Of a stretch of 64,000 bases of DNA, positions 8,720 through 18,086 are shown piece after piece. Source of the DNA: Bordetella sp. BOR01. GTDB taxonomy: Bacteria; Pseudomonadota; Gammaproteobacteria; Burkholderiales; Burkholderiaceae_B. Both the position numbers and the translations under genes were made by a program. Each line of letters starts with the position of its first letter. Positions within the stretch are counted from its first letter, which is position 1. The notes below the pieces were generated by a model. That model was not told the origin of the DNA and made no database searches. It worked only from the letters and a program-made list of their open reading frames with translations. Location: positions 1-64,000 of the forward strand of contig NZ_JAHUWT010000003.1 in NCBI RefSeq assembly GCF_019218885.1, read 5' to 3'.

Positions 8720-10225
8720 ATGGAATTGTTTGATCACTTGATGCTGGGTTTCTCGGTGGCGTTCACGCCCGAGAACCTGCTGTACGCCCTGCTGGGTTGT
8801 ATTCTGGGGACGCTGATCGGGGTGCTGCCCGGGATCGGTCCGGTTCCCACCATTGCGATGCTGCTGCCGATCACCTACGTGCTGCCCCCGGTGGCCGGCC
8901 TGATCATGCTGGCGGGTATCTATTACGGTGCGCAGTACGGCGGTTCGACCACCGCCATCCTGGTGGCGCTGCCGGGCGAGACATCCGCAGTGGTGACGGT
9001 GCTGGACGGCCACCAGATGGCGCGCAATGGCCGGGCGGGTGCCGCGCTGGCCATTGCCGCCATGGGCTCGTTCTTCGCCGGCTGCGTGGCCACGCTGTTG
9101 CTGGCCGGGTTTGCGCCCCCGCTGGCCGAAGTCGCCTTCAAGTTCGGCCCCGCCGAATACTTCTCGCTGATGACCCTGGGCCTGGTGGGCGCCGTGGTGC
9201 TGGCTTCGGGCTCGCTGCCCAAGGCTATCGCGATGATCATCCTGGGCCTGCTGCTGGGCATGGTGGGTACCGACGTCAACTCGGGCGTGGCCCGTTTCGA
9301 CTTCGGCATTCCCGAACTGCAAGACGGCATCGACTTCGCCATCGTGGCCATGGGCGTGTTCGGCTTCGCCGAAATCATGACCAACCTGGAACAGAAAGAG
9401 AATCGCGTCGACATCACCGGCAAGATCGGCTCGCTGTACCCCAACAAGCAGGAATTCCGCGAAGCGGCTCCGGCCGTGGTGCGCGGCACGATCCTGGGCT
9501 CGATGCTGGGCATCCTGCCCGGTGGCGGCGCGGTGTTGTCCTCGTTCGCGTCATACACGCTGGAAAAGAAGATCTCGAAGAACCCCGAACGCTTTGGCAA
9601 GGGCCACCCGGCCGGCCTGGGCGGACCGGAATCGGCCAATAACGCGGCCGCGCAGACTTCGTTCATTCCGCTCCTGACGCTGGGTATCCCGGGCAACGCC
9701 GTGATGGCGCTGATGGTCGGCGCGATGACCATCCACAACATCCAGCCCGGCCCGCAGGTCATGACCAGCCACCCGGAACTGTTCTGGGGCCTGATCGCCT
9801 CGATGTGGATCGGCAACCTGATGCTGGTGGTGCTGAACCTGCCGCTGATCGGCCTGTGGGTCAAGCTGCTGAAGGTGCCCTACCGCATCCTGTTCCCGGC
9901 CATCCTGGTGTTCTGCACGATCGGCGTGTATTCGCTGAACTACAACACCTTCGACATCTTTACCACTGCCATCTTCGGCGTGGTCGGCTATGTGTGGTCC
10001 AAGCTGAAATGCGAAGGCGCGCCGCTGCTGCTGGGCCTGGTGCTGGGCCCCATGATGGAAGAAAACTTCCGCCGTGCCCTGCTGCTGTCGCGCGGCGATT
10101 TCTTCACCTTCGTCGACCGGCCGCTGTCGGCTTCGCTACTGGCCGTGGCCCTGGCGCTGGTCGTGCTGGTGGCCCTGCCGTCGATCCGCAAGAAGCGCGA
10201 AGAGACCTTTGTAGAAGAAGAGTGA
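8720..10225 (+). CDS. tctA: Tripartite tricarboxylate transporter, large permease subunit
   Basis: The 501-residue, roughly 12-helix protein carries the TctA/DUF112 signatures. These are an early GTLIGVLPGIGPVPTIA segment, YYGAQYGGSTTAILVALPG, and a second-half repeat with LGSMLGILPGGGAVLSSF and TLGIPGNAVMALM. A strong AAGGAG precedes the ATG. It forms the translocation channel with TctB. Two hairpins follow the stop codon, the second with a T-run, so the operon is just tctBA. Confidence 0.95.
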   Translation: MELFDHLMLGFSVAFTPENLLYALLGCILGTLIGVLPGIGPVPTIAMLLPITYVLPPVAGLIMLAGIYYGAQYGGSTTAILVALPGETSAVVTVLDGHQMARNGRAGAALAIAAMGSFFAGCVATLLLAGFAPPLAEVAFKFGPAEYFSLMTLGLVGAVVLASGSLPKAIAMIILGLLLGMVGTDVNSGVARFDFGIPELQDGIDFAIVAMGVFGFAEIMTNLEQKENRVDITGKIGSLYPNKQEFREAAPAVVRGTILGSMLGILPGGGAVLSSFASYTLEKKISKNPERFGKGHPAGLGGPESANNAAAQTSFIPLLTLGIPGNAVMALMVGAMTIHNIQPGPQVMTSHPELFWGLIASMWIGNLMLVVLNLPLIGLWVKLLKVPYRILFPAILVFCTIGVYSLNYNTFDIFTTAIFGVVGYVWSKLKCEGAPLLLGLVLGPMMEENFRRALLLSRGDFFTFVDRPLSASLLAVALALVVLVALPSIRKKREETFVEEE

Positions 10226-10236
10226 CATGCTGGTTC

Positions 10237-10266
10237 GGTGTCAGGCCCCCATGCGGGCCTGACACC
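10237..10266. repeat. Perfect 12-bp inverted repeat after tctA
   Basis: GGTGTCAGGCCC (10237-10248) and GGGCCTGACACC (10255-10266) form a perfect 12-bp stem around a 6-base loop. It lies 11 bases after the tctA stop. There is no T-run directly after it, so it may protect mRNA or act with the terminator next to it. A related short palindrome, GGTGCCTGGCACC, lies near 34956. Confidence 0.7.
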
Positions 10267-10280
10267 GCAAGTGGCGCGAC

Positions 10281-10323
10281 AAGGTGTCCGACTCCCACCC
10301 CAGGGCGTCCGGCACCTTTTTTT
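10281..10323 (+). terminator. Rho-independent terminator of tctBA
   Basis: AAGGTGTC (10281-10288) pairs with GGCACCTT (10311-10318) with one G-U pair, and the T-run continues to 10323. Its position and the seven T residues make it the likely end of the tctBA transcript. Confidence 0.7.
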
Positions 10324-10403
10324 GTGCGCATCGGTTTTTCGCCGCGGCGCGGGCTGATTGCGGTAACGTTCAGGTTTCTACACAGCCAACCCGGAGACTC
10401 TGC

Positions 10404-11309
10404 ATGGCATCCATCGGTTCCAGGGACTACGACAAGGTCGTATCCCAGAAAGTCGCGTTCCTTGGCCTGGGCGTCATGGGCCTGCCCATGGCCGGCCACT
10501 TGGCGCGAGCCGGCCACGAGGTCACTGTCTACAACCGCACCCCGGCCAAGGCACAGGCCTGGAGCAAGGAATTCGGCGGGCAAAGCGTGGCCACCCCGCG
10601 CGAAGCCGTGGCCGGTGCGCAGATCGTGTTCGCCTGCGTGGGTAACGATGACGACCTGCGCAGCGTGGTGCTGGGCGAGGATGGTGCATTCGCGGGCATG
10701 GCATCCGGCGCCATCTTTGTAGACCACACAACGGCATCGGCCGACGTGGCGCGCGAGCTATATGCCCTGGCTCGTGAACAACGCCTGCAATTCGTGGACG
10801 CGCCGGTATCGGGCGGCCAGGCCGGCGCAGTCAACGGCGCTCTGACCATCATGTGCGGCGGCGAAGCCGAGGTCTTCGAGGCAATCAAGCCGGTGGCCCA
10901 GGCCTATGGCCGTGCCGTTACACGGGTGGGCGCCCCCGGCGCGGGCCAACTGGCCAAGATGGTGAATCAGATCTGCATCGCCGGCATCGTGCAAGGCCTG
11001 TCGGAAGCCATCGCATTCGGGCAGGCTGCCGACCTGGACATGAAGCTGGTGCTGGATGTGATCAGCAAAGGCGCCGCCCAGAGCTGGCAGATGGAAAACC
11101 GCGGTGGCACCATGGTGGACGACAAGTTCGACTTCGGCTTCGCCGTGGACTGGATGCGCAAGGACCTGGGCCTGGTGCTGTCCGAAGCCCGCCACAATGG
11201 GGCCAGGCTGCCGCTGACGGCGCTGGTGGACCAGTTCTATGGCGATGTGCAGAAGGCAGGCGGCGGGCGCTGGGACACGTCCAGCCTGATCACCCGCCTG
11301 CGGGATTGA
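10404..11309 (+). CDS. NAD(P)-dependent beta-hydroxyacid dehydrogenase (HIBADH/GarR family)
   Basis: The 301-residue protein from MASIGSRDYD begins its Rossmann fold with VAFLGLGVMGLPMAGHLARAGH. It then has the family substrate motif DAPVSGGQAGA and the catalytic-lysine region GAGQLAKMVNQ. Length fits 3-hydroxyisobutyrate dehydrogenase and 2-hydroxy-3-oxopropionate (tartronate semialdehyde) reductase. These families cannot be separated by eye, so the substrate is left open. GGAG precedes the chosen ATG. It follows tctBA across a terminator, so it is likely a separate unit. Confidence 0.88.
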   Translation: MASIGSRDYDKVVSQKVAFLGLGVMGLPMAGHLARAGHEVTVYNRTPAKAQAWSKEFGGQSVATPREAVAGAQIVFACVGNDDDLRSVVLGEDGAFAGMASGAIFVDHTTASADVARELYALAREQRLQFVDAPVSGGQAGAVNGALTIMCGGEAEVFEAIKPVAQAYGRAVTRVGAPGAGQLAKMVNQICIAGIVQGLSEAIAFGQAADLDMKLVLDVISKGAAQSWQMENRGGTMVDDKFDFGFAVDWMRKDLGLVLSEARHNGARLPLTALVDQFYGDVQKAGGGRWDTSSLITRLRD

Positions 11310-11351
11310 ACCGCCAGGCCAGCCGCCGGCCCGCGCACGCGCGGGCGGCGT

Positions 11352-11981
11352 TCAGGCGGCCCGTCGCTGCGGCGGCTGGGCCTGCACCAGCGCATCGATG
11401 TGTTGCCGGGCCTGGGCCAGCCCTTCCTGGGCAGCCAGTTCGCCCAGTGCCATGCCCTCGGCAGTGATGAAAACAGGGTCGGCCAGGCCCACGAATGCCA
11501 GGATCTGCGTCAGGTACGGGGTCAGGGTGTCGCTGGGCGTGCCCCGGGCCTTGCCGCCGCGCGTACTGAGCACCAGCACCTGCTTGCCCTTGAGCAGCCC
11601 TTCGGACACGCCTTCCGGGGTATAGCGGAACGTCACGCCGGCGCGCGCGATGTAATCGATATAGCTCTTGAGCTGGGCCGGCAGGCTGAAGTTATAGACG
11701 GGAACGGCGAACACGATGCGGTCGGCATCGAACAGTTCGGCAATCAAGGCATCGCTACGGGCAACCATGGCCGATTGCGCGGCCGTGCGCTGGTCCGCCG
11801 GCGTGAACAGCGCGCCAGCGGTTGCGCCGTCGAAATAAGGGATGGGATCGGCACCCAGGTCGCGCACCTGGATCGAGCCTGCGGGCTCGAGCTGGCGCAG
11901 GCGCTGGATGAGGTGATCGGCCAATTGATTGGATCTGGAACGATCGCCCAGGATAGAAGCAAGGATGACCAAGGTTTTCAT
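11352..11981 (-). CDS. azoR: FMN-dependent NADH-azoreductase
   Basis: The 209-residue flavodoxin-like protein fits the AzoR family. It opens with the FMN phosphate-binding stretch ILGDRSRSNQLADHLI and has the conserved VPVYNFSLPAQLKSYIDYI and LVLSTRGG segments. Such enzymes reduce quinones and azo compounds with NADH via FMN, probably in defence against electrophiles. It is divergent from a LysR regulator that likely controls it. The intergenic region has a GGAAC/GTTCC inverted pair (12044-12048 and 12076-12080). Confidence 0.92.
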   Translation of the reverse strand: MKTLVILASILGDRSRSNQLADHLIQRLRQLEPAGSIQVRDLGADPIPYFDGATAGALFTPADQRTAAQSAMVARSDALIAELFDADRIVFAVPVYNFSLPAQLKSYIDYIARAGVTFRYTPEGVSEGLLKGKQVLVLSTRGGKARGTPSDTLTPYLTQILAFVGLADPVFITAEGMALGELAAQEGLAQARQHIDALVQAQPPQRRAA

Positions 11982-12110
11982 AGCATTCTCCGGTTCGCCG
12001 TGCGAGGCGCTGTGGACATGCCTGTACTGTAGACAAGCTGATTGGAACCATAAACCCGGTTAAGATGAACTATTCGTTCCACAAACGGGACAATAGCCGG
12101 AGCGATTCCG

Positions 12111-13034
12111 ATGCAAGACCTGAATGACTTGTTCTATTTTTCACAGGTAGTGGAGCACGGCGGTTTCAGCGCCGCGTCGCGGGCCCTGGACATCCCGAAG
12201 TCGCGCCTGTCGCGACGGATTTCGCAGTTGGAAGCAACCCTGGGGGTGCGGCTGCTGCAGCGTACTACCCGCCGCCTGCGCCTGACACGGGCGGGCGAGC
12301 GATACCTGCACTATTGCCGCGAGATGACGGCCTCGGCGCGAGCGGCCGAAGACGCCATGCGCCAATTGCAGGAACAACCGTGCGGGCCGGTGGTGGTGAG
12401 CTGCCCCATCGCCATCGCCCAGCAGATGCTGGCGCCCTTGCTGCCCGAATTCCTGGACGCCTGGCCGTCCATTTCGGTGCAAGTGCTGGCCACCAATCGC
12501 CGCGTGGACCTGATCCGGGAAGGCGTGGACCTGGCGCTACGGGTACGGACCCGGCTGGACACAGACGCCGAGCTGGTGGTCAAGCACCTGGGCATGGCCA
12601 GCAGCAGTATCGTGGCCAGCCCGGCTTATCTGCAGCGCCACGGCACGCCCGAGACGCCCCAGGACCTGGTCGCGCACACCACGCTCAGTTTCAGCGACCC
12701 CCAGCCCGAGGTGCGCTGGCCGCTGCGCAACCGGCAAGATGAGGAAATACAGGTAGCGCTGCATCCCCAGCTGTGTTGCAACGATTTCATCGTACTGACT
12801 GAAGCGGCCGTGCGCGGCCGCGGCATTGCCCTGCTGCCGACCGTGGCCACCTATGAAGAACTGCGTCGCGGCCAACTGGTGCAGGTGCTGCCCGACTGGC
12901 TATCGCCCACGGGCATTGTCCACTGCATTTATCCCTCGCGCCGCGGCATGGCCCCGGCAGTGCGGGCGCTGCTGGACTTCATCTCGGACCGGCTGCCCGG
13001 CCTGTATGCACGCATGCAACACGGCGCATCGTAG
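12111..13034 (+). CDS. LysR-family transcriptional regulator
   Basis: The 307-residue protein begins MQDLNDLFYFSQVVEHGGF. It has a typical LysR winged helix (residues 5-65, SRALDIPKSRLSRRISQLE and LLQRTTRRL) and a C-terminal periplasmic-binding-like effector domain. It is divergent from azoR. A common LysR arrangement is repression of the neighbour until an effector such as a quinone binds. The effector is unknown. Confidence 0.92.
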   Translation: MQDLNDLFYFSQVVEHGGFSAASRALDIPKSRLSRRISQLEATLGVRLLQRTTRRLRLTRAGERYLHYCREMTASARAAEDAMRQLQEQPCGPVVVSCPIAIAQQMLAPLLPEFLDAWPSISVQVLATNRRVDLIREGVDLALRVRTRLDTDAELVVKHLGMASSSIVASPAYLQRHGTPETPQDLVAHTTLSFSDPQPEVRWPLRNRQDEEIQVALHPQLCCNDFIVLTEAAVRGRGIALLPTVATYEELRRGQLVQVLPDWLSPTGIVHCIYPSRRGMAPAVRALLDFISDRLPGLYARMQHGAS

Positions 13035-13058
13035 GGGCAACCGTCGCGCGGTGACGCC

Positions 13059-14594
13059 TCAGGCCAGATTGGCGGCGGGGTCCGGCGCAACCAGCACGGG
13101 GTCGGCCACCGGTAACCACAATACCGCCGCCAGACCCACCCCGCCCTGGGCATTGGGCTCGCCATCGCGCAGTTCGATGTCGCCGTCATTGCGACGAGCG
13201 TAGGCGCGCGCGATAGACAGCCCCAATCCCGAACCCGGCGACACCGGGGAACGGCCTGGCACCAGGCGATCGAAGCGGGCGAACGCGCGGGCTCGCGCCA
13301 TGGCGTCGATGCCCGGACCATTGTCGGACACGGAGACCTCGGCTCGATCGCCTTGCCGCGCAACGGATACCGTGATGCGCGCGCCGGTGGGCGCGTAGTG
13401 AATGGCGTTGTGGACCAGGTTGGACAAGGCCTCGTGCAGCTCGACGTCGCTGCCTACGACTGGCACCGCGGGATTGCCCTGGGCCGTACCGTGCTGGCAG
13501 GCGGCCGCCCAACCCAGGTCTTGCTGCTTCTCGTGAGACAGGGGCAGGTACTGCAGCACGACATTGCGCGCGACTTCGTTCAGATCCAGCAATTGACGCG
13601 GGGTCGGGTCGGCCTGGCTGGCATGGGCTAGCGACAACAATTGTTCGGTAAGGCGCCGCGTGCGCCCAAGCTGGTCGACGATGGCACGCAACCCTTCCTG
13701 AGCCCGCTTCGGATCGGGTTCGCGCAAGGCGTACTGGGCCTGGGTCAGCATGATGGCCAGCGGCGTGCGTAGCTGATGCGAGGCGTCGGCCAGGAATTGC
13801 GACTGCTCGTCGAGCACGCGCCGATGCCGGGCAACGTGGTAGTTGACCGCCTCGACCAGCGGAATGACTTCGCTGGGCACGCGGGAAGCGTCCAGCGGGG
13901 TGAGATCGTCGGGCCGTCGCGCGCGAATGTCGTTGCGCAGCCGCGCCAGCGGCCGCAGCGACCAGGCCACGCCCCACCAGACCAGGATGGCCACCAGCCC
14001 CAGCATGCGGGCGTCGCGCAGCAGTTCCTGGCGCCGGGCGGCGGTCTCGGCCTGCAAGCGCCGCCCGATGCTTTCCGCTACCAAGACCAGTACCTGGCGA
14101 TGCTGGCCGCGGTAGTGCAGGTCGCGCAGGACCGCCACCACCCGTACAGGGTCGTTACGGTAAACGCTGTTGAAAAACACGGGTTCGCCGCGCGTCGAGG
14201 GCCACGTGGGCGGCCGCGGCAATTCGGGCATGCCGGCCACCGTGCGGCCGGCCGGCGGCACCTGCACAGCACCCTCGGGCAAGGGCGGATCGATTTCTTC
14301 GATGCGGAAATACTTGCGCAGGCCCGCCTTGGATTCGAGGATGACCTGGGCATATACCGGCGTGGCTACCGCCAGATGGCCGTCGGGCGTGAATTCGATG
14401 CTGCTTTCCAGCACCCGGGCAGGCTCGAGCAGTGCGCTGTCGTAGGCTTCGTTGGTAATGGCCGCCAGGGTGCGGTAGTCGTTCCAGCTATCTATGACCA
14501 GCAGCAGGATGACGCCGGGCAGCAGCAGCGTGATCAGCAGGGTGCGAATGCCGACCAGCGGGAAGCGAAAGCGCTCAGGTTCCGGCGGGTTCAC
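13059..14594 (-). CDS. Sensor histidine kinase, TctE-like
   Basis: Starting at GTG 14594, which overlaps the response regulator by 20 bases, this gives 511 residues. There is an N-terminal membrane helix (about residues 12-32), a periplasmic sensor region of roughly 150 residues, a second helix and HAMP. The phosphoacceptor box is FLADASHQLRTPLA. The ATPase shows N-box LSNLVHNAIHYAP, G1 DNGPGID and G2 GSGLGLSIARAYA. The layout resembles TctE-type carboxylate sensors. It probably pairs with the upstream regulator. The ligand is unknown, and the nearby tctBA operon is only a suggestion. Confidence 0.9.
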   Translation of the reverse strand: MNPPEPERFRFPLVGIRTLLITLLLPGVILLLVIDSWNDYRTLAAITNEAYDSALLEPARVLESSIEFTPDGHLAVATPVYAQVILESKAGLRKYFRIEEIDPPLPEGAVQVPPAGRTVAGMPELPRPPTWPSTRGEPVFFNSVYRNDPVRVVAVLRDLHYRGQHRQVLVLVAESIGRRLQAETAARRQELLRDARMLGLVAILVWWGVAWSLRPLARLRNDIRARRPDDLTPLDASRVPSEVIPLVEAVNYHVARHRRVLDEQSQFLADASHQLRTPLAIMLTQAQYALREPDPKRAQEGLRAIVDQLGRTRRLTEQLLSLAHASQADPTPRQLLDLNEVARNVVLQYLPLSHEKQQDLGWAAACQHGTAQGNPAVPVVGSDVELHEALSNLVHNAIHYAPTGARITVSVARQGDRAEVSVSDNGPGIDAMARARAFARFDRLVPGRSPVSPGSGLGLSIARAYARRNDGDIELRDGEPNAQGGVGLAAVLWLPVADPVLVAPDPAANLA

Positions 14595-15261
14595 TGGCGC
14601 TGCTTTCCAGCATGTAGCCCAGGCCGCGCACCGTGACAATGCGCACGTCGCTGCCCGCCAGTTTCTTGCGCAGGCGGTGCAGCACGACCTCGATGGCATC
14701 CAGGTTGGCTTCGCTGTCTTGCGTGAAGACCTTGCCGAACAATTGGGCCTTGTCGACCGGATAGCCGCTGCGCGTCAGCAGGGCAACCAGGGCGGCGTGT
14801 TCGCGCGGCGTCAGGAACAGCAGGTTGCTGTCCAGGGTAAACGCGCGGCTTTCGCCGTCGTAGGCCAGCGACCCGCATTGCAGGCGCGGAAACTGCCGGC
14901 CCCGGCTGCGCCGCACCAGCGCCGCCACACGTGCCTCGAGCTCTTCGAGCGCGAAAGGCTTGGTCAGGAAATCGTCGGCGCCCAGGTTCAGGCCGCGCAC
15001 GCGATCCTGCAATGCGCCCTGGGCCGTCAGCAACAGTACTGGCGTGCGGTCATCGCGGCCACGCATGTCGCGCAACACCACCAGCCCGTGCTTGTCGGGC
15101 AGGCGCAGGTCCATGACGATGGCGTCATACTCGTTGGCGGCCATCAGGCTTTCGGCGCTGCGGGCGTCGGGCGCGTGGTCGGGAGTGAAGCCGCTTTGCG
15201 CCAGCGCCCGGACCAGCCACGACGCCATTTCGAGCTCGTCTTCAACCAGCAATATGCGCAT
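14575..15261 (-). CDS. OmpR/TctD-type response regulator
   Basis: The 228-residue protein from [15 protein letters not shown] has a receiver domain with acidic residues near 8-9, the phosphoacceptor Asp in [11 protein letters not shown] (about residue 51) and Lys in [10 protein letters not shown] winged-helix DNA-binding domain follows ([35 protein letters not shown]). It overlaps rppH upstream by 20 bases and the kinase downstream by 20 bases, so the three genes form a tightly coupled operon. A longer start at 15315 would extend the rppH overlap and is less likely. Confidence 0.92.
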   Translation of the reverse strand: MRILLVEDELEMASWLVRALAQSGFTPDHAPDARSAESLMAANEYDAIVMDLRLPDKHGLVVLRDMRGRDDRTPVLLLTAQGALQDRVRGLNLGADDFLTKPFALEELEARVAALVRRSRGRQFPRLQCGSLAYDGESRAFTLDSNLLFLTPREHAALVALLTRSGYPVDKAQLFGKVFTQDSEANLDAIEVVLHRLRKKLAGSDVRIVTVRGLGYMLESSASEPAGT

Positions 15262-15817
15262 GACCGTCGGGTTCGGCGGGCAGGCCTTCGGCTCCACGGC
15301 CTTGGCCATGGACACGTTGGCGTAGGTAGCGGGTTTCGTGCTGGCGCCGGAACAGGATGGCGGAAAGCTCGTTCAGCGCCAGGGTGTAGACCTCGCGCTT
15401 GAACTCGATGACCGCATCCAACGGCACCCAATATTGGCTCCAGCGCCAGGCGTCGAACTCCGGATGCTGCGTGGCACGCAGGCATACGTCGCAGTCGCGG
15501 CCAACCAGGCGCAACAGGAACCAGATCTGTTTTTGACCCTTATAGTGCCCGCGCCATTCGCGCCGGACGAAATGATCAGGTACGTTATAGCGCAGCCAGT
15601 CGCGTGTGCGCCCCAAAATGCGGACATGTTCGGGCTTCAGGCCCACTTCTTCATGGAGCTCGCGATACATGGCTTGCACCGGGCTTTCGCCATACTTGAT
15701 GCCGCCTTGCGGGAACTGCCATGCGTGTTCCCGGATACGCTTGCCCCAAAAGACCTCGTTTTTGCCGTTTACGAGAATAATGCCAACATTGGGACGGTAG
15801 CCTTCACGATCGAGCAT
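15242..15817 (-). CDS. rppH: RNA pyrophosphohydrolase
   Basis: RppH removes pyrophosphate from the 5' end of mRNAs, which triggers their degradation by RNase E. The 191-residue protein begins [15 protein letters not shown], as RppH enzymes do. It has a full Nudix box ([20 protein letters not shown] then VGL) near residues 38-60, and the family's [13 protein letters not shown] and [13 protein letters not shown]. The C-terminal extension past about residue 160 is basic and Gly-rich. It is divergent from proS, a common betaproteobacterial arrangement. Confidence 0.95.
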   Translation of the reverse strand: MLDREGYRPNVGIILVNGKNEVFWGKRIREHAWQFPQGGIKYGESPVQAMYRELHEEVGLKPEHVRILGRTRDWLRYNVPDHFVRREWRGHYKGQKQIWFLLRLVGRDCDVCLRATQHPEFDAWRWSQYWVPLDAVIEFKREVYTLALNELSAILFRRQHETRYLRQRVHGQGRGAEGLPAEPDGHAHIAG

Positions 15818-15882
15818 GGGCCACCCCCACCGAATTCAATACAATTACAGTCGATTATACGTATCTGAAGCCACCTTTAAAT

Positions 15883-17613
15883 ATGCGCGCATCCACCTAC
15901 CATCTGAACACCCTGAAAGAGGCCCCCGCCGAGGCCGAAGTCGCCAGCCACCGGCTGATGACCCGCGCGGGCATGATCCGCAAGCTGGCCGGCGGGATCT
16001 ATACCTACATGCCGCTGGGCCTGAAAGTGATCCGCAAGATCGAGGCGATCGTGCGCACCGAGATGAACGCCGCGGGCGCCATCGAGCTGCTGATGCCGGT
16101 GGTGCAGCCGGCCGAGCTGTGGCAGGAGTCGGGCCGCTGGGAACAATACGGCGCCGAGCTGCTGCGCATCAAAGATCGCCACCAGCGCGATTTCGTGCTG
16201 CAGCCGACCTCGGAAGAGGTGATCACGGACATCGCCCGCAATGAAATCCACAGCTATCGGCAACTGCCGCTGAATTTCTATCACATCCAGACCAAATTCC
16301 GCGACGAGCGCCGTCCGCGCTTCGGGCTGATGCGAGGCCGCGAATTCACCATGAAGGACGCGTACTCGTTCGACCGCGACGAGGCCGCCTCTCAGGCAAG
16401 CTACGACAGGATGTATGACGCCTACATGCGCATCTTCGGTCGGCTGGGGTTGCAGTTCCGCGCCGTGGCGGCCGATACCGGCTCGATCGGCGGCACGCGC
16501 AGCCACGAGTTCCAGGTAATCGCCGACACCGGCGAAGACCTGCTGGTCTACAACCCCGACTCGCAGTACGCCGCCAATATCGAACTGGCCGAAGCACCGG
16601 GCCTGCTGGCCGAACGCGCACCGGCCGCCCAGCCCCTGGAGGCCGTACCCACGCCCGGTGCCGCCAAGTGTGAAGAGGTGGCTCGCCTGCTGGACCTGCC
16701 GCTGGACCGCACGCTGAAATCCATTGTGCTGGCCACCGAGCCCGAACCGGGCAAGGTGCAGGTGTGGCTGCTGCTGCTGCGCGGCGACCACGAGCTCAAT
16801 GAGGTCAAGACGGGCAAGCTGCCAGGCCTGGCCGGCTTCCGCTTTGCGACCGAAGCCGAGATCGTGGCCCATTTCGGCTGCAAGCCCGGCTACCTGGGCC
16901 CCATCGGCACCGCCCTGCCGGTACGCGTGGTGGCCGACCGCACGGTGGCCAACATGGCCGACTTCGTCTGCGGGGCAAACCGCGAAGATTTCCACTATCA
17001 GGGCGCCAACTGGGGACGCGACCTGCCCGAACCCGAACTGGTGGCCGACCTGCGCAACGTGGTCGAGGGCGATCCCGCCCCCGGCGGCACCGGCCGGCTG
17101 GCCATCCAGCGCGGCATCGAGGTCGGCCATGTGTTCTTCCTGGGCACCAAGTATTCCGATGCCCTGAAAGCCACCTTCCTGGACGAGACCGGCAAGCCGG
17201 CCACCTTGCAGATGGGCTGCTACGGCATCGGCATTACCCGGATCGCCGGCGCCGCCATCGAGCAGAACCACGATGCCCGCGGCATTATCTGGCCGCGCGC
17301 CCTCGCGCCGTTTGAAGTGGTGATCTGCCCGGTTGGCTGGGGCAAAAATGAAACCGTACGTAACGAATCCGTAAAATTGTATGACGAACTGCGCGCTCGT
17401 GGCGTGGATGTCATCCTGGACGACCGTGACGCCCGGCCGGGCGTCATGTTCGCTGAATGGGAACTGATAGGGGTGCCCCTGCGCGTAACAGTTGGAGAAC
17501 GCGGTCTTAACGACGGTGTGGTGGAATTGCAGGCCCGTCGCGAAAGCGAAGCCGCAAAGATCCCCGCCGAGTCTGCCCTGGAAAAGGTGCTGGCCAAGCT
17601 GGAAACACTGTAG
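15883..17613 (+). CDS. proS: Prolyl-tRNA synthetase (bacterial type)
   Basis: The 576-residue enzyme charges tRNA-Pro. Class II motifs are visible: [20 protein letters not shown] (motif 1), [21 protein letters not shown] split over motif 2, and GCYGIGITR (motif 3). Residues about 225-390 form the YbaK-like INS editing domain typical of bacterial-type ProS, which removes mischarged alanine. The C-terminal anticodon-binding domain begins near [12 protein letters not shown]. Length is normal. A separate YbaK homologue lies at 23,987-24,484. Confidence 0.97.
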   Translation: MRASTYHLNTLKEAPAEAEVASHRLMTRAGMIRKLAGGIYTYMPLGLKVIRKIEAIVRTEMNAAGAIELLMPVVQPAELWQESGRWEQYGAELLRIKDRHQRDFVLQPTSEEVITDIARNEIHSYRQLPLNFYHIQTKFRDERRPRFGLMRGREFTMKDAYSFDRDEAASQASYDRMYDAYMRIFGRLGLQFRAVAADTGSIGGTRSHEFQVIADTGEDLLVYNPDSQYAANIELAEAPGLLAERAPAAQPLEAVPTPGAAKCEEVARLLDLPLDRTLKSIVLATEPEPGKVQVWLLLLRGDHELNEVKTGKLPGLAGFRFATEAEIVAHFGCKPGYLGPIGTALPVRVVADRTVANMADFVCGANREDFHYQGANWGRDLPEPELVADLRNVVEGDPAPGGTGRLAIQRGIEVGHVFFLGTKYSDALKATFLDETGKPATLQMGCYGIGITRIAGAAIEQNHDARGIIWPRALAPFEVVICPVGWGKNETVRNESVKLYDELRARGVDVILDDRDARPGVMFAEWELIGVPLRVTVGERGLNDGVVELQARRESEAAKIPAESALEKVLAKLETL

Positions 17614-17660
17614 ACTGCCCGGCCCTGCCCGCCCGGCGACCGAGAGGCTGCCATATCATT

Positions 17661-18083
17661 GTGATTGAACCGAAGTCCACCGAATCCGTCCTGAACGTCC
17701 GTGTCTACTATGAAGACACGGACGCGGGCGGCGTGGTGTTCTACGCCAACTACCTAAGATTCCTGGAGCGTGCCCGCACCGAGTGGCTGCGCGACCTGGG
17801 AGTCGAGCAATCGGCCCTGGCCGAGCGCGAAGGGCGGCTGTTCGTGGTCCACTCTCTGGACATGTCTTATCGCAAACCGGCGCGGCTGGATGACTTCATC
17901 ACCATACGCAGCCGCGTCACACGAGTCGGCCGCGCTTCGATAAACTTCGTGCAGCGTGCCGAACGCGACGGGGAACTGCTCGCGCAAGGCAATATCCAAG
18001 TCTGCTGTGTCGATACGGTGCATCTGCGCCCGGCGGCCCTGCCGGCCGTCGTTCGCACCAAACTGGAATCCCTTCAGGAATAA
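17661..18083 (+). CDS. ybgC: Tol-Pal-associated acyl-CoA thioesterase YbgC
   Basis: The 140-residue hotdog-fold protein carries the 4-hydroxybenzoyl-CoA thioesterase signature VYYEDTDAGGVVFYANYLRFLERARTEW (residues about 15-42), in which the first Asp is catalytic. YbgC is the standard first gene of tol-pal operons and acts on acyl-CoA or acyl-ACP in phospholipid metabolism. The start is GTG at 17661, with no strong Shine-Dalgarno sequence. tolQ follows after 3 bases. Confidence 0.94.
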   Translation: MIEPKSTESVLNVRVYYEDTDAGGVVFYANYLRFLERARTEWLRDLGVEQSALAEREGRLFVVHSLDMSYRKPARLDDFITIRSRVTRVGRASINFVQRAERDGELLAQGNIQVCCVDTVHLRPAALPAVVRTKLESLQE

Positions 18084-18086
18084 CCC

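Noticed and set aside
12044-12080. GGAAC/GTTCC pair as a firm LysR operator
   Set aside because: The arms are only 5 bases and far apart. It is mentioned with azoR but is too weak for a separate feature.
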